Part shown: in pieces, positions 27,760 through 35,810 of the stretch | Layout of the letters: every line of letters begins with the position of its first letter | Position numbering within the stretch: the first letter of the stretch is position 1 | From: Flexilinea flocculi | GTDB lineage: Bacteria > Chloroflexota > Anaerolineae > Anaerolineales > Anaerolineaceae | Assembly (NCBI RefSeq): GCF_001192795.1 | Contig: NZ_DF968181.1 | Span: 772,342-836,341, forward strand | Direction of reading: 5' to 3' | Length of the DNA: 64,000 nt | Notes under the pieces: generated by a model | Told to the model about the DNA's origin: nothing | Seen by the model: the letters and a program-made list of their open reading frames with translations, nothing else | Databases searched by the model: none | Translations under genes and position numbers: made by a program

Positions 27760-30414
27760 ATGTCTGAACAAATTCTGCTGACGAAATTATTTGTCCCAAC
27801 AACCCGTGGAATGCTCGTCTTAAGGAACAATCTGTTTGAACGGTTGAATCATAGCCTTCTTACAGGCTGCAAACTTACGCTCATTTCTGCTCCTGCCGGA
27901 TTTGGAAAATCCACATTGATCAGCTCATGGATCGAGACAATTAAGGTTCCGATTGCATGGTTGTCACTGGATGAACGGGATAATGATCCGGCACGCTTCA
28001 TTACATACCTGGCAGCAGCATTACAAAAAGTCAAACCGGGAATTGGGCAGAATCTGCAGGCGATCCTTCAATCTCCGCAACCTCTCCAGATCGAGAATAC
28101 GCTGATCCTGCTGATTAATGAAATTTCATTCATCGAGGAAAAATTTGTCGTTGTCCTGGAGGATTACCATTTGGTTGATTCACAGCAGGTGGATCAAGCA
28201 TTGGAATTCCTGATTAGCCATCAGCCGCCGTGCATGCATCTGGTCATTGTCACACGCGAAGATCCGAACCTGCCGTTGGCGCGTCTCCGCGCACAAAACC
28301 ACTGCATCGAATTACGGGCTGCTGATCTGCGTTTCTCGAATTATGAAACAGAAGAATTTTTTAATCGCATCATGCAGTTAAACCTTTCAAAAAAGGGTAT
28401 CGATTTGCTGGAACTCCGGACTGAAGGATGGATCGCTGGGATGCAAATGGCAGCTATCTCGATGCAGGGTTTACAGGATACTGACAGATTCATCCAAAAC
28501 TTCACAGACAGTAACCGATTTGTCATGGATTATTTGTTAGAGGAGGTCTTACATCGACAGCCCGAAAATATCCAAGACTTTCTCCAAAAAACGTCCATTC
28601 TTGATCGTATGTGCGGATCACTGTGTGATGCCATTCTGCAGGACACTTCTGCTTCCAGTAAAGCTACTTTGGAATATCTGGAGCGCGTTAATCTTTTCAT
28701 TATCCCCCAGGACAATGAAAGGCAGTGGTACCGATATCACCATTTATTTAGAAATCTCTTGCTCAATCGGTTGGGCCAAAATCTTTCCCGTGAGATAATT
28801 TCTGAGTTGCATATCCGTGCCAGTGAATGGTTTGAAAAAACCGGTTCACTTTTTGAGGCTTTTCTGCATGCGACCGCAGCCAATGATGTCGAGCGCGCTG
28901 AACGCTTGATTGAAACTGAGCAAATCGGTTTGCATCTCCGCAGCGTCGCAATACCCGTTCTGAACTGGCTGAACTCATTGCCGAAATCCGTGTTGGATAC
29001 CAGACCTCGACTTTGGGTACGATCTGCCACTACAGCATTGGTGCTCGGGCTGTCCACCGGTGTCGAAGAAAAATTGCAGGCTGCTGAAGCCGTTTTTACT
29101 GCTCGAAAAGAATCATATCATGCTGAGGAAAGCGACCAAATCCGGGACTTGATCGGACAAATAGCCTGTGCCCGGGCCACCCTGGCGCTTTTCCGTTATG
29201 ATCCGGCTGAAATGATCATTCAGGCTCGCCGTGCTCTTGAATATTTGCATTCGGACAACCTGACATATCGCTTTACGGCTAATTGGGCATTAACTTCAGC
29301 TTTTATGTTTCAAGGAGATCGTGCTGGAGCTGCACAAGCCAATCAAGATTGTATTGAGATCAGCCAAAAATCCGGACATGTTTTTTCAAAAATCCTGGCT
29401 GCAAGCAATATGGGTTCCTTACAGGAAATGGAAAACCAGCTTAATCTGGCAGCTGAGACTTATCATGAGGTACTGCAATTATTTGGCGATCATCCGCAGC
29501 CAAATGCCAGTATTGCGCTCCTTGGATTAGCACGTATCAGCTACGAGTGGAACGATTTAATTGCTGCCGAACGCTATGGACAGCAGAGTCTGCAATTGGC
29601 GCTGCAGCTTGACAGTAAGATTGACCGTTTCATTGTCAGTGAAGTGTTTCTGGCACGGTTAAAGTTGGCTCATGGCGATCTGGAGGATGCCTTAGGGCAA
29701 TTAATCCGAATTGAACAAACTGCCCGGCAAAGAAAATTTCTGCTGCGGCTGCCGGAGATAGCTGCTGCCCAGGTTTCCGTGTTGCTGCGGCAAGGCAGTG
29801 TCTCCGATGCAATTCCATTGGTTCAGCGATATGAGATCCCTCTGTCTCAGGCGCGTGTCGCACTGGCACAAGGCAACCCGTCTGCTGGATTGGCAATTCT
29901 GGAGCTTTATCGCCAGCAAATGGAAGCGCGGAGATGGGCTGATGAACGTCTTCGAGCGATGATTCTTCAAACTCTCACATTCTATGCGTGTGATGAGAAG
30001 GATAAAGCAACTCAAGTACTCAGCGAGGTACTTTCATTGGCTGAGCCGAGTGGCTTCCTCCGTATCTTCCTTGATGAGGGCAAACCGATGGCAGATCTTC
30101 TGTCTGCAGCGGCTGCACAAGGTATTTGTCCGGACTATGTCAACAGGCTTTTGGCTGCCTTCGAGGCGGAAGTGAGCAATAAACAGGCTACAGCTACGCT
30201 ACCCGGTTCTTCATCGTTGGTCGATACACTTAGTGTACGCGAATTGGAAGTCCTGCGGTTGATCGATCAGGGCTTTTCAAATCAAGAAATTGGCGAAAGG
30301 CTTTTCCTGGCGCTTGATACCATCAAAGGGTACAATCGTCGGATTTTTGAAAAATTACATGTCCAGCGGCGAACGGAAGCGATTGCCCGCGCCCGAGAAC
30401 TGGGTTTATTGTAA
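27760..30414 (+). CDS. MalT-like LuxR-family ATP-dependent transcriptional regulator
   Basis: An 884-residue STAND regulator. Walker A APAGFGKST is at about residues 45-53, Walker B-like VVVLEDYH near 128, then a winged helix and a TPR-rich sensor region (about 340-800). The C-terminal LuxR helix-turn-helix is LSVRELEVLRLIDQGFSNQE (about 822-841). MalT-type proteins bind an inducer with the TPR domain and activate promoters when ATP-bound. No Shine-Dalgarno precedes the ATG, and a TATAAT at 27746-27751 would start transcription almost at it, so the mRNA may be leaderless. It is divergent from the ncRNA. Confidence 0.9.
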   Translation: MSEQILLTKLFVPTTRGMLVLRNNLFERLNHSLLTGCKLTLISAPAGFGKSTLISSWIETIKVPIAWLSLDERDNDPARFITYLAAALQKVKPGIGQNLQAILQSPQPLQIENTLILLINEISFIEEKFVVVLEDYHLVDSQQVDQALEFLISHQPPCMHLVIVTREDPNLPLARLRAQNHCIELRAADLRFSNYETEEFFNRIMQLNLSKKGIDLLELRTEGWIAGMQMAAISMQGLQDTDRFIQNFTDSNRFVMDYLLEEVLHRQPENIQDFLQKTSILDRMCGSLCDAILQDTSASSKATLEYLERVNLFIIPQDNERQWYRYHHLFRNLLLNRLGQNLSREIISELHIRASEWFEKTGSLFEAFLHATAANDVERAERLIETEQIGLHLRSVAIPVLNWLNSLPKSVLDTRPRLWVRSATTALVLGLSTGVEEKLQAAEAVFTARKESYHAEESDQIRDLIGQIACARATLALFRYDPAEMIIQARRALEYLHSDNLTYRFTANWALTSAFMFQGDRAGAAQANQDCIEISQKSGHVFSKILAASNMGSLQEMENQLNLAAETYHEVLQLFGDHPQPNASIALLGLARISYEWNDLIAAERYGQQSLQLALQLDSKIDRFIVSEVFLARLKLAHGDLEDALGQLIRIEQTARQRKFLLRLPEIAAAQVSVLLRQGSVSDAIPLVQRYEIPLSQARVALAQGNPSAGLAILELYRQQMEARRWADERLRAMILQTLTFYACDEKDKATQVLSEVLSLAEPSGFLRIFLDEGKPMADLLSAAAAQGICPDYVNRLLAAFEAEVSNKQATATLPGSSSLVDTLSVRELEVLRLIDQGFSNQEIGERLFLALDTIKGYNRRIFEKLHVQRRTEAIARARELGLL

Positions 30415-30536
30415 ACACCAGTATCCCCATTTTTACCATAACGATAAAAAATAACACCCCAGCTCACACTTAAGTGTCTGTTCAATGACACTTTTGAGCA
30501 GGTATATTAGTGATGCATGGACCCGTTCTACCAGCC

Positions 30537-30595
30537 ATTTGAAATATGGACCAACCGAATGAAATTCTCCCCATATTTCGAATCGCAGGTGCGCG
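30537..30595. repeat. Family 1 terminal repeats without central palindrome
   Basis: CATTTGAAATATGGA near 30537-30551 faces CCATATTTCGAATCGCAGG near 30574-30592. The pair matches the ends of the foldback family, with only about 25 bases between them and no stem. It precedes the 90-aa gene. Confidence 0.5.
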
Positions 30596-30627
30596 AATCA
30601 ATGTAAACCAGCCCTATCAGGAGATGT

Positions 30628-30900
30628 ATGCCAAAAAATTGCGATCCCGAAAAAAATCCAAATCAGCCTGTGATCTATCAAATCAGAATCAAGGGATATC
30701 TGGATTCCGAATGGTCAGACTGGTTCAAGGGCATGATCGCCACGTTGGAAGGTAATGACATTACCCTCTTGACGGGACCTGTGATCGATCAGGCAGCGCT
30801 GCATGGGTTACTGAAAAAAATTCGTGATTTGGGGATGACATTGATATCGGTTGGACCTGTTGAATCCTTTGCGGAAAATACACCTGACATTGAACAATAA
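30628..30900 (+). CDS. Small conserved-type protein, companion of LuxR regulators
   Basis: A 90-residue protein with IYQIRIKGYLDSEWSDWFKG near residues 16-35, a glycine-rich turn TLLTGPVIDQAALHGLL (about 47-63) and LGMTLISVG at the end. From memory, small proteins of this pattern often follow MalT-like LuxR genes in Anaerolineae, but no function is known to me. AGGAGATGT lies just upstream of the ATG. It is 214 bases behind the regulator gene on the same strand and could be in its operon or under its control. There are no membrane segments and no catalytic motif. Confidence 0.7.
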   Translation: MPKNCDPEKNPNQPVIYQIRIKGYLDSEWSDWFKGMIATLEGNDITLLTGPVIDQAALHGLLKKIRDLGMTLISVGPVESFAENTPDIEQ

Positions 30901-31030
30901 ATCATCAACATGAAATACGGACTGGCTTTTCAAAAAAATCTCCATACTTCGAAATGGTTATGAGCCAATTGGAAAGGAGCGTAAATTTGGTAATTTTCAT
31001 TTCATAATAATCCACGGGTTTCAGCAAATA

Positions 31031-31106
31031 ACCAGTAATTTGAAATATGAAAAGAATTCTGTGTTGTTCTTATGGTTTTGCGCTTCGCACAAAACCATAA
31101 GAACAA
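31031..31106. repeat. Foldback element, family 1, right end missing (copy 5)
   Basis: Left terminal repeat ACCAGTAATTTGAAATATG (31031-31049), then a near-perfect 43-bp palindrome at 31064-31106: arms TTGTTCTTATGGTTTTG and CAAAACCATAAGAACAA around CGCTTCGCA. The expected right terminal repeat is absent; instead a short membrane-peptide frame begins 16 bases later. Confidence 0.8.
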
Positions 31107-31122
31107 AGGAACCCCACCTGCA

Positions 31123-31230
31123 TTGCATTACCTGTTTTATAGCGTGATCTTGATTGTCATCAATCTATTCATCATCTGGTACGCATGGAAACGCTGCCAG
31201 CCTGAAGATCAGTCTGGCCATGGCGCCTGA
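31123..31230 (+). CDS. Putative 35-aa single-pass membrane peptide or gene remnant
   Basis: A TTG-initiated frame encodes one strongly hydrophobic helix (FYSVILIVINLFIIWYAW) followed by a basic and then acidic tail (KRCQPEDQSGHG). It has no convincing Shine-Dalgarno. It starts right after the broken edge of a foldback element, so it is either a small membrane protein or the 3' remnant of a gene cut by that element. The next membrane-protein gene begins 47 bases later. Confidence 0.35.
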   Translation: MHYLFYSVILIVINLFIIWYAWKRCQPEDQSGHGA

Positions 31231-31277
31231 AAACCATTGGGCTGCTGATCATTCTTATTCTAAGATTGGATATTACA

Positions 31278-31955
31278 ATGAAAGCTTTACAAAAATTTGG
31301 CGGTATTGCCGCTTTCTATATGGCAATTTCCCATATGATCGGAATTGTTGTTTTTCTCGTTGTGCTGGACTATACCAGCATTACTGACCCGGCTCAAAAG
31401 GTGGCTTTGAACGTCGAAAAGCAGATGATCGTCTTTTCGACCAACCTGCTGATGTACGTTTTCTTTGGTTTTGCCCTGATCATCTTATTGCTGGCTTTAT
31501 ATGACCGTTTGAAATCTGGCGCTGTTCCAGTGATGCAGGCGGCAATCGTGGTCGGGCTTATCTGGGCAGGTTCTCTCATTGCCAGTGGGATGGTCTCGAA
31601 TGCCGGATTGGCGGCGATTGTTCCGCTTTATGCGAAAGATCCGACGCAGGCAGCGTTCACCTGGCAGAGTATTGAAGCAGTAACAAGCGGACTGGGCAAT
31701 GCCAATGGTGAAATCCTCGGTGGCGTCTTTACGCTCCTGATCAGCCTGGCAGGATTCCAAACCAAAGGGCTGCCTAAACCTTTAAACATTCTGGGGCTCG
31801 TGATCGGTGTAGTGGGCATCCTTACGATCATCCCAGTACTGAACAATTTCGTTGGAGTTTTTGGTCTGGGTCAGATCCTCTGGTACATCTGGCTGGGAAT
31901 CATACTGCTGCGCAGTAATTTCCTTACCACAACGATGAAACAGACGCATGTGTAA
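31278..31955 (+). CDS. Polytopic membrane protein (DUF4386-like)
   Basis: About 225 residues with six or so hydrophobic helices. It starts MKALQKFGGIAAFYMAISHM; a frame extending 12 bases upstream exists, but the ATG at 31278 fits better. The pattern of a short basic N-terminus, a first helix with ISHMIG, and a conserved-looking tail GLGQILWYIWLGIILL is like DUF4386 proteins, the family of the gene that follows 22 bases later. Function unknown; it is an integral cytoplasmic-membrane protein. Confidence 0.65.
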   Translation: MKALQKFGGIAAFYMAISHMIGIVVFLVVLDYTSITDPAQKVALNVEKQMIVFSTNLLMYVFFGFALIILLLALYDRLKSGAVPVMQAAIVVGLIWAGSLIASGMVSNAGLAAIVPLYAKDPTQAAFTWQSIEAVTSGLGNANGEILGGVFTLLISLAGFQTKGLPKPLNILGLVIGVVGILTIIPVLNNFVGVFGLGQILWYIWLGIILLRSNFLTTTMKQTHV

Positions 31956-31977
31956 AAAGAAATCTCAAAGGAAAAAA

Positions 31978-32676
31978 ATGATTTCAAAGAATAAAATCGC
32001 AAGAATTGCAGGGGCGTTGTACTTGATATACATGATTGTTTTCGCCCTCGCCGATGCTACACGCTCGAAGCTGATCCATATGGAGGATACATCAGCCACT
32101 TTCATCAACATCCAGACATCCGGTGGATATTTCAAGATCGGCTTTGTGAGTGATATTATCGCTGGTATTCTTTTTCTGCTGGCGGTGTGGACACTATACG
32201 TGTTATTACGTTCCGTAAATCAAAATGTCGCGTTGTTATTCCTTTTGCTCAATGCAGCCGGAGTTACCATTCAGTGCCTAAATACGCTGAATCTTTATGC
32301 AGCATTTTTGCTTACAAGTGGTTCAGAATATCTGAAAGCCTTTCAACCGGATCAACTGCAAGCTATGGCGATGTACTTCATTCACTTACACGAAAGTGGA
32401 TTTATGATCTCCCAGTTTTTCTTCAGTGCCTGGCTGTTCCCACTGGGTTATGTCGTGTACAAGTCCGGTTTCCTCCCGCGCATTTTAGGAATCGTGCTGA
32501 TGGCTGAGTGCTTTGGTTGGTTACTTTACCCGCTGCAGTATTTCCTATTCCCGAGCACTATGATTGTTACTATCAGCTCCACGATCGGCTTCATCGGTGA
32601 ATTTTCGTTGACGCTATGGCTGCTGATCAAAGGTGTGAAACAATCAAAACCAGCCTTGGCTGAGGTTGATCAGTGA
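31978..32676 (+). CDS. DUF4386 family membrane protein
   Basis: A 232-residue protein with six predicted helices. The N-terminus MISKNKIARIAGALYLIYMI and the segments GFVSDIIAGILFLLAVWTLY and GYVVYKSGFLPRILGIVLM are characteristic of DUF4386. AAAGGA lies 6 bases before the ATG at 31978; the longer frame from 31948 overlaps the previous gene. It is in an operon with the preceding membrane gene. The biochemical role of the family is unknown. Confidence 0.85.
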   Translation: MISKNKIARIAGALYLIYMIVFALADATRSKLIHMEDTSATFINIQTSGGYFKIGFVSDIIAGILFLLAVWTLYVLLRSVNQNVALLFLLLNAAGVTIQCLNTLNLYAAFLLTSGSEYLKAFQPDQLQAMAMYFIHLHESGFMISQFFFSAWLFPLGYVVYKSGFLPRILGIVLMAECFGWLLYPLQYFLFPSTMIVTISSTIGFIGEFSLTLWLLIKGVKQSKPALAEVDQ

Positions 32677-32780
32677 TTTGTAATTGTGATTGGTGACTCA
32701 GATAAAAAGAAAAAGATGTAGATTTTTTATTGATTCATATCTTGTAAACAAAAGATCTACATCTAATCCACTCCATATTT

Positions 32781-32897
32781 CCAGTAATTCGAAATATGAA
32801 AAGAATTCAATGTTGTTCTAATGGTTTTACGCTTCGTGCAAAGCCATTAGAACAACAGTATTTTTATTTGAAAATTTAATCCAAATTTCGAATTGTT
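32781..32897. repeat. Foldback element, family 1, complete (copy 6)
   Basis: Left end CCAGTAATTCGAAATATG (32781-32798), right end CCAAATTTCGAATTGTT (32881-32897), central palindrome 32811-32857 with arms TGTTGTTCTAATGG and CCATTAGAACAACA and loop region TACGCTTCGTGCA. It is closely related to copy 5 but with a changed stem. Confidence 0.85.
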
Positions 32898-33074
32898 AAA
32901 CGTGATCCGATGAATCGATTAAAATATAAATCAATACAAAAATTGATTTTCCATCTCACAGATCACCACTACAGCATATTTCCTTTCTCAATCTAAAATC
33001 TCTGATTGCAGATAGATCAAAAAAGTATGGCTGATTATCTAAAACAAGGTTCATGGAACCAAGGAGTTTTTTCT

Positions 33075-34619
33075 ATGAAAAAGATGCAAATCATACTGCT
33101 GACTGTTTTGTTGACCATCAGGTTTGTGTTCACTGATGCATCTGCCGCAAAAATTGCACAATCATTCGAGGTTTCTTCGGATTCTAAATTTGTCAAGTTT
33201 GTTGATCCGGTATTGGAGGCGATGGTTCGCGGATCGATGGGCAAATTGGAGGGCGATATCACAATGGCGGAGGCTGAAGCGTTGACGCGATTGAACCTCA
33301 GTAATTCATGGCAGCAGTATATCTCCAGTGGGCATGTGATTCGGGATATCAGCGGGTTAGAATACTTTACTAACCTTGAATCTCTCGACTTGTCCGATCA
33401 TGCCATCACCGATATTTCACCATTGAAAGAGCTTCCAAAACTCACATTGTTGTCACTGGGTGGAAATCCGGTTGATGATTTGACACCTCTCACCGGGCTG
33501 ACAAGCTTAAAAGTGTTAATCCTTTCCAACTGTGCGGCACAAGACTACAGTCCACTTGTAAAACTGATCCATTTGGAAATTCTCAAGCTTGATAATTCAA
33601 CGATCACTGATGTATCTCTACTGACTTCGCTGAAGAATTTGAAGCAGCTTTATCTGGCTAACAGCCCGGTTAACGACTATTCATTGCTGGAAAATATATA
33701 CCCGAATCTGGAGAAGAAAGATTTCACTCTGGCGTTCACGCTTAAAGAATTGGGTTTTACAATGGATAATGAAAACCATCAGGCGTTCTATGATGGCGAG
33801 CATGCATCGATAACAATCAACCATTCCAAATGGGGCGCTCCGCCAGCGGAATGGGATGCGAATATCATCCGGATCTCAACGTATCTGACGGATGATTATA
33901 AGTTGTTTGCGGGTTTCTATGGCGATCTTGATGCCTACGTTTTCCAAATTGTAAAAAACGACGAGATGCTCGTAAACTACGTTTATGACATGGCACATGA
34001 CAGCTTTACCATCGGGACGGGAGAACGGGAGAATTCGGAGAAAGTATTGCTCGCAGCAATGGACGTTCTGGAGGGCGAAGATGTTCTGCTTGCACCGATG
34101 CGTATTTTTAACGAGGCTATCCAAAAAACATTTAATCGGACCGCCAAGTCGCTGTATGCGATGCCATTTGAGTCGCCAACGCTCAAAAACCTGGGCTTTT
34201 TCCCGGACTTGGCGAATGCGGTGTACTTATATGAGCAGCGGGAGGGGAAGGATGTCAATATCGAAATCCATCATCCGGAATGGGGAGAGAAAGCTTATGA
34301 TTTTCGTTTCTTTACGCAGCTGAGTGACGAATATCGGATTGTTATGATGTATTACGATAACGAAAAAAAGATTGTGGTGGGAGCAGACGATAACAATCAG
34401 GGCGGTGCTGATTTTACGTATTTTATCGAAACGCAGGAACACATAGACGGCTGGTGCAGCAACAAAGACATGACTGTGGAAGAATACTTTATCAAAGCTT
34501 ACAATGACCCCGGGATTGAGGATATATATCAACATTCTGTGGCTCTGATGCTGCAATATGTTGAGAATACCTTTGGTATGACTCTCGAAGCGTTATTCAC
34601 GCTGCCGGCAGGTGATTGA
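33075..34619 (+). CDS. Secreted leucine-rich-repeat protein with duplicated C-terminal domain
   Basis: About 514 residues starting at the ATG at 33075 (AAGGAG eight bases upstream; a longer frame from 33006 has no site). A signal peptide covers residues 1-25. Four to six internalin-type leucine-rich repeats of about 22 residues follow (residues about 75-220; LESLDLSDHAITDISPL, LTLLSLGGNPVDDLTPL). The rest appears to be two related domains, the first starting LKELGFTMDNE and the second LKNLGFFPDLA, each with an I-x-H-x-x-WG element. It probably binds a partner outside the cell. It is monocistronic, with no recognised enzyme domain. Confidence 0.7.
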   Translation: MKKMQIILLTVLLTIRFVFTDASAAKIAQSFEVSSDSKFVKFVDPVLEAMVRGSMGKLEGDITMAEAEALTRLNLSNSWQQYISSGHVIRDISGLEYFTNLESLDLSDHAITDISPLKELPKLTLLSLGGNPVDDLTPLTGLTSLKVLILSNCAAQDYSPLVKLIHLEILKLDNSTITDVSLLTSLKNLKQLYLANSPVNDYSLLENIYPNLEKKDFTLAFTLKELGFTMDNENHQAFYDGEHASITINHSKWGAPPAEWDANIIRISTYLTDDYKLFAGFYGDLDAYVFQIVKNDEMLVNYVYDMAHDSFTIGTGERENSEKVLLAAMDVLEGEDVLLAPMRIFNEAIQKTFNRTAKSLYAMPFESPTLKNLGFFPDLANAVYLYEQREGKDVNIEIHHPEWGEKAYDFRFFTQLSDEYRIVMMYYDNEKKIVVGADDNNQGGADFTYFIETQEHIDGWCSNKDMTVEEYFIKAYNDPGIEDIYQHSVALMLQYVENTFGMTLEALFTLPAGD

Positions 34620-34725
34620 AGGGGAAAGAATGCTGGCAATTGGCGGCCTGCCTGAAACCCGTGAAACATGTTCCGTTGGAAAATACATCTGTTTTCAGGC
34701 AAAAATTTCATCCAGTGCTTTCATG

Positions 34726-34848
34726 CGGTAATTCAATACATGGAAAGGAATATATGTAGCAGTGATGTTTTTACGCAAAGCGCAAAAACATCACTGCTAC
34801 ATATATTCCCGATTTATTCGAAAAGCATGTCCATATTTCGCCTTGTTA
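34726..34848. repeat. Foldback element, family 1, longest stem (copy 7)
   Basis: Central palindrome 34747-34809: arms of 30 bases beginning GGAATATATGTAGCAGTGAT with one mismatch next to the GC core, and a 3-base loop AAA between CGC and GCG. The ends are CGGTAATTCAATACATGG on the left and CCATATTTCGCCTTGTTA on the right, both diverged from consensus. Confidence 0.85.
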
Positions 34849-34856
34849 TGTGGTTT

Positions 34857-34978
34857 CTGTCATTGTTATTACCCTGGAGGGGCGAGCCCCGTATGAGCGT
34901 GGCAATCTTTTGACACATACGAGAATAAATTGCTTCTCAATGATCGCAATGACAGATCCATCCATATTTCGAATTGCT
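34857..34978. repeat. Dispersed repeat, family 2, joined to a family 1 end
   Basis: TGTCATTGTTATTACCCTGG and GGGGCGAGCCCCG at the left match the 27 kb cluster; the right unit ends GATCGCAATGACAGATC. It continues directly into CCATATTTCGAATTGCTG, a family 1 right end, so the two families are physically joined here. Confidence 0.75.
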
Positions 34979-35004
34979 GTGTTTCGAATTGTTAAAAATT
35001 GAAA

Positions 35005-35330
35005 TGGTATAATCACAGAATCAATTCAAAATAAAAGATAACTGCTTGCAAAATGGAATAAATTCCGTAAAAAAGATGATGCGTTACGCAATCGGTATAC
35101 ATCATGGAAGATGGGAAGGCTGGCATATGCAAACGATTGTGAAAAACATGAATCGATCGCAGCAGGAGGAAAAGGATTGCCTGAAGGTAGCAAATCTTAA
35201 CCCAAGATGAAGTGATGAGTAAATGGATCGTTTAAAAGCGAGAATCAGCCTGTCGAGCAAATGCCAGCTTTCGTAGGTGGTGAAACACAAATGCTTTTTT
35301 TGCGGGGATATCGTTAAGGAGAGGGAACCA
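35005..35330 (+). promoter_or_regulatory. Probable promoter and long leader of the BREX-like locus
   Basis: An extended -10 (TGGTATAAT, 35005-35013) follows directly on a family 1 repeat end; no good -35 is present. The leader to the brxF start is about 310 nt. It contains a possible 44-codon frame (35076-35210, MMRYAIGIHHGRWEGWHMQT...) without a strong RBS, and nothing else I recognise. Confidence 0.4.
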
Positions 35331-35798
35331 GTGAACTGTACAATAGAATCATTGCTTGCACGAAATTATGATGGTTTAATCCTGACAAATCCACAAATCC
35401 AAATTTTAGATGAAATTTCAGAAAAAATTCAATCCTTCGGTATTCGGAATTTCAATGTCAGCAGGGAGTTGAGCAGCGCGCTTATGAAAATCTCAACTGA
35501 CAAACGTGGTGAATTTGCTCAAGAATGGTTAAAGGATCTTATTTGCGAGTTACAAAAAGAACCCGTACTATTTTCTCATCCTGACCTCTTATTTCATCCT
35601 TCCCTCAAAATTGATTATTTTGCATTGATACGCCAAATCGCTCATTCAAAACAGCTAATCGTTCTCTGGCCAGGAAAATATGCTTTAGATATACTTTCCT
35701 ACGCAATTCCTGATCATCATCATTATCGAATCTGGAAAATTTCTGATTCTCTGTTGCAGCAGCCCAGAATCGTAATTTACCAAATCACAGACGCATAA
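35331..35798 (+). CDS. brxF: BrxF-like protein of a BREX type 3-like system, P-loop lost
   Basis: About 155 residues from a GTG at 35331 with AAGGAG upstream. A longer GTG start at 35277 would add an N-terminal CFFCG knuckle. The pattern follows BREX-3 BrxF: a beta strand, NVSRELSSALM, VLFSHPDLLFHPSL at the Walker B position and LIVLWPGKY. Where BrxF normally has Walker A, the sequence reads LILTNPQIQILDE with no GxxGxGK[ST], so ATP binding is doubtful. It is the first gene of the locus, 12 bases before brxC. Assignment rests on pattern and neighbours. Confidence 0.65.
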   Translation: MNCTIESLLARNYDGLILTNPQIQILDEISEKIQSFGIRNFNVSRELSSALMKISTDKRGEFAQEWLKDLICELQKEPVLFSHPDLLFHPSLKIDYFALIRQIAHSKQLIVLWPGKYALDILSYAIPDHHHYRIWKISDSLLQQPRIVIYQITDA

Positions 35799-35810
35799 GG
35801 AGTAATCACT

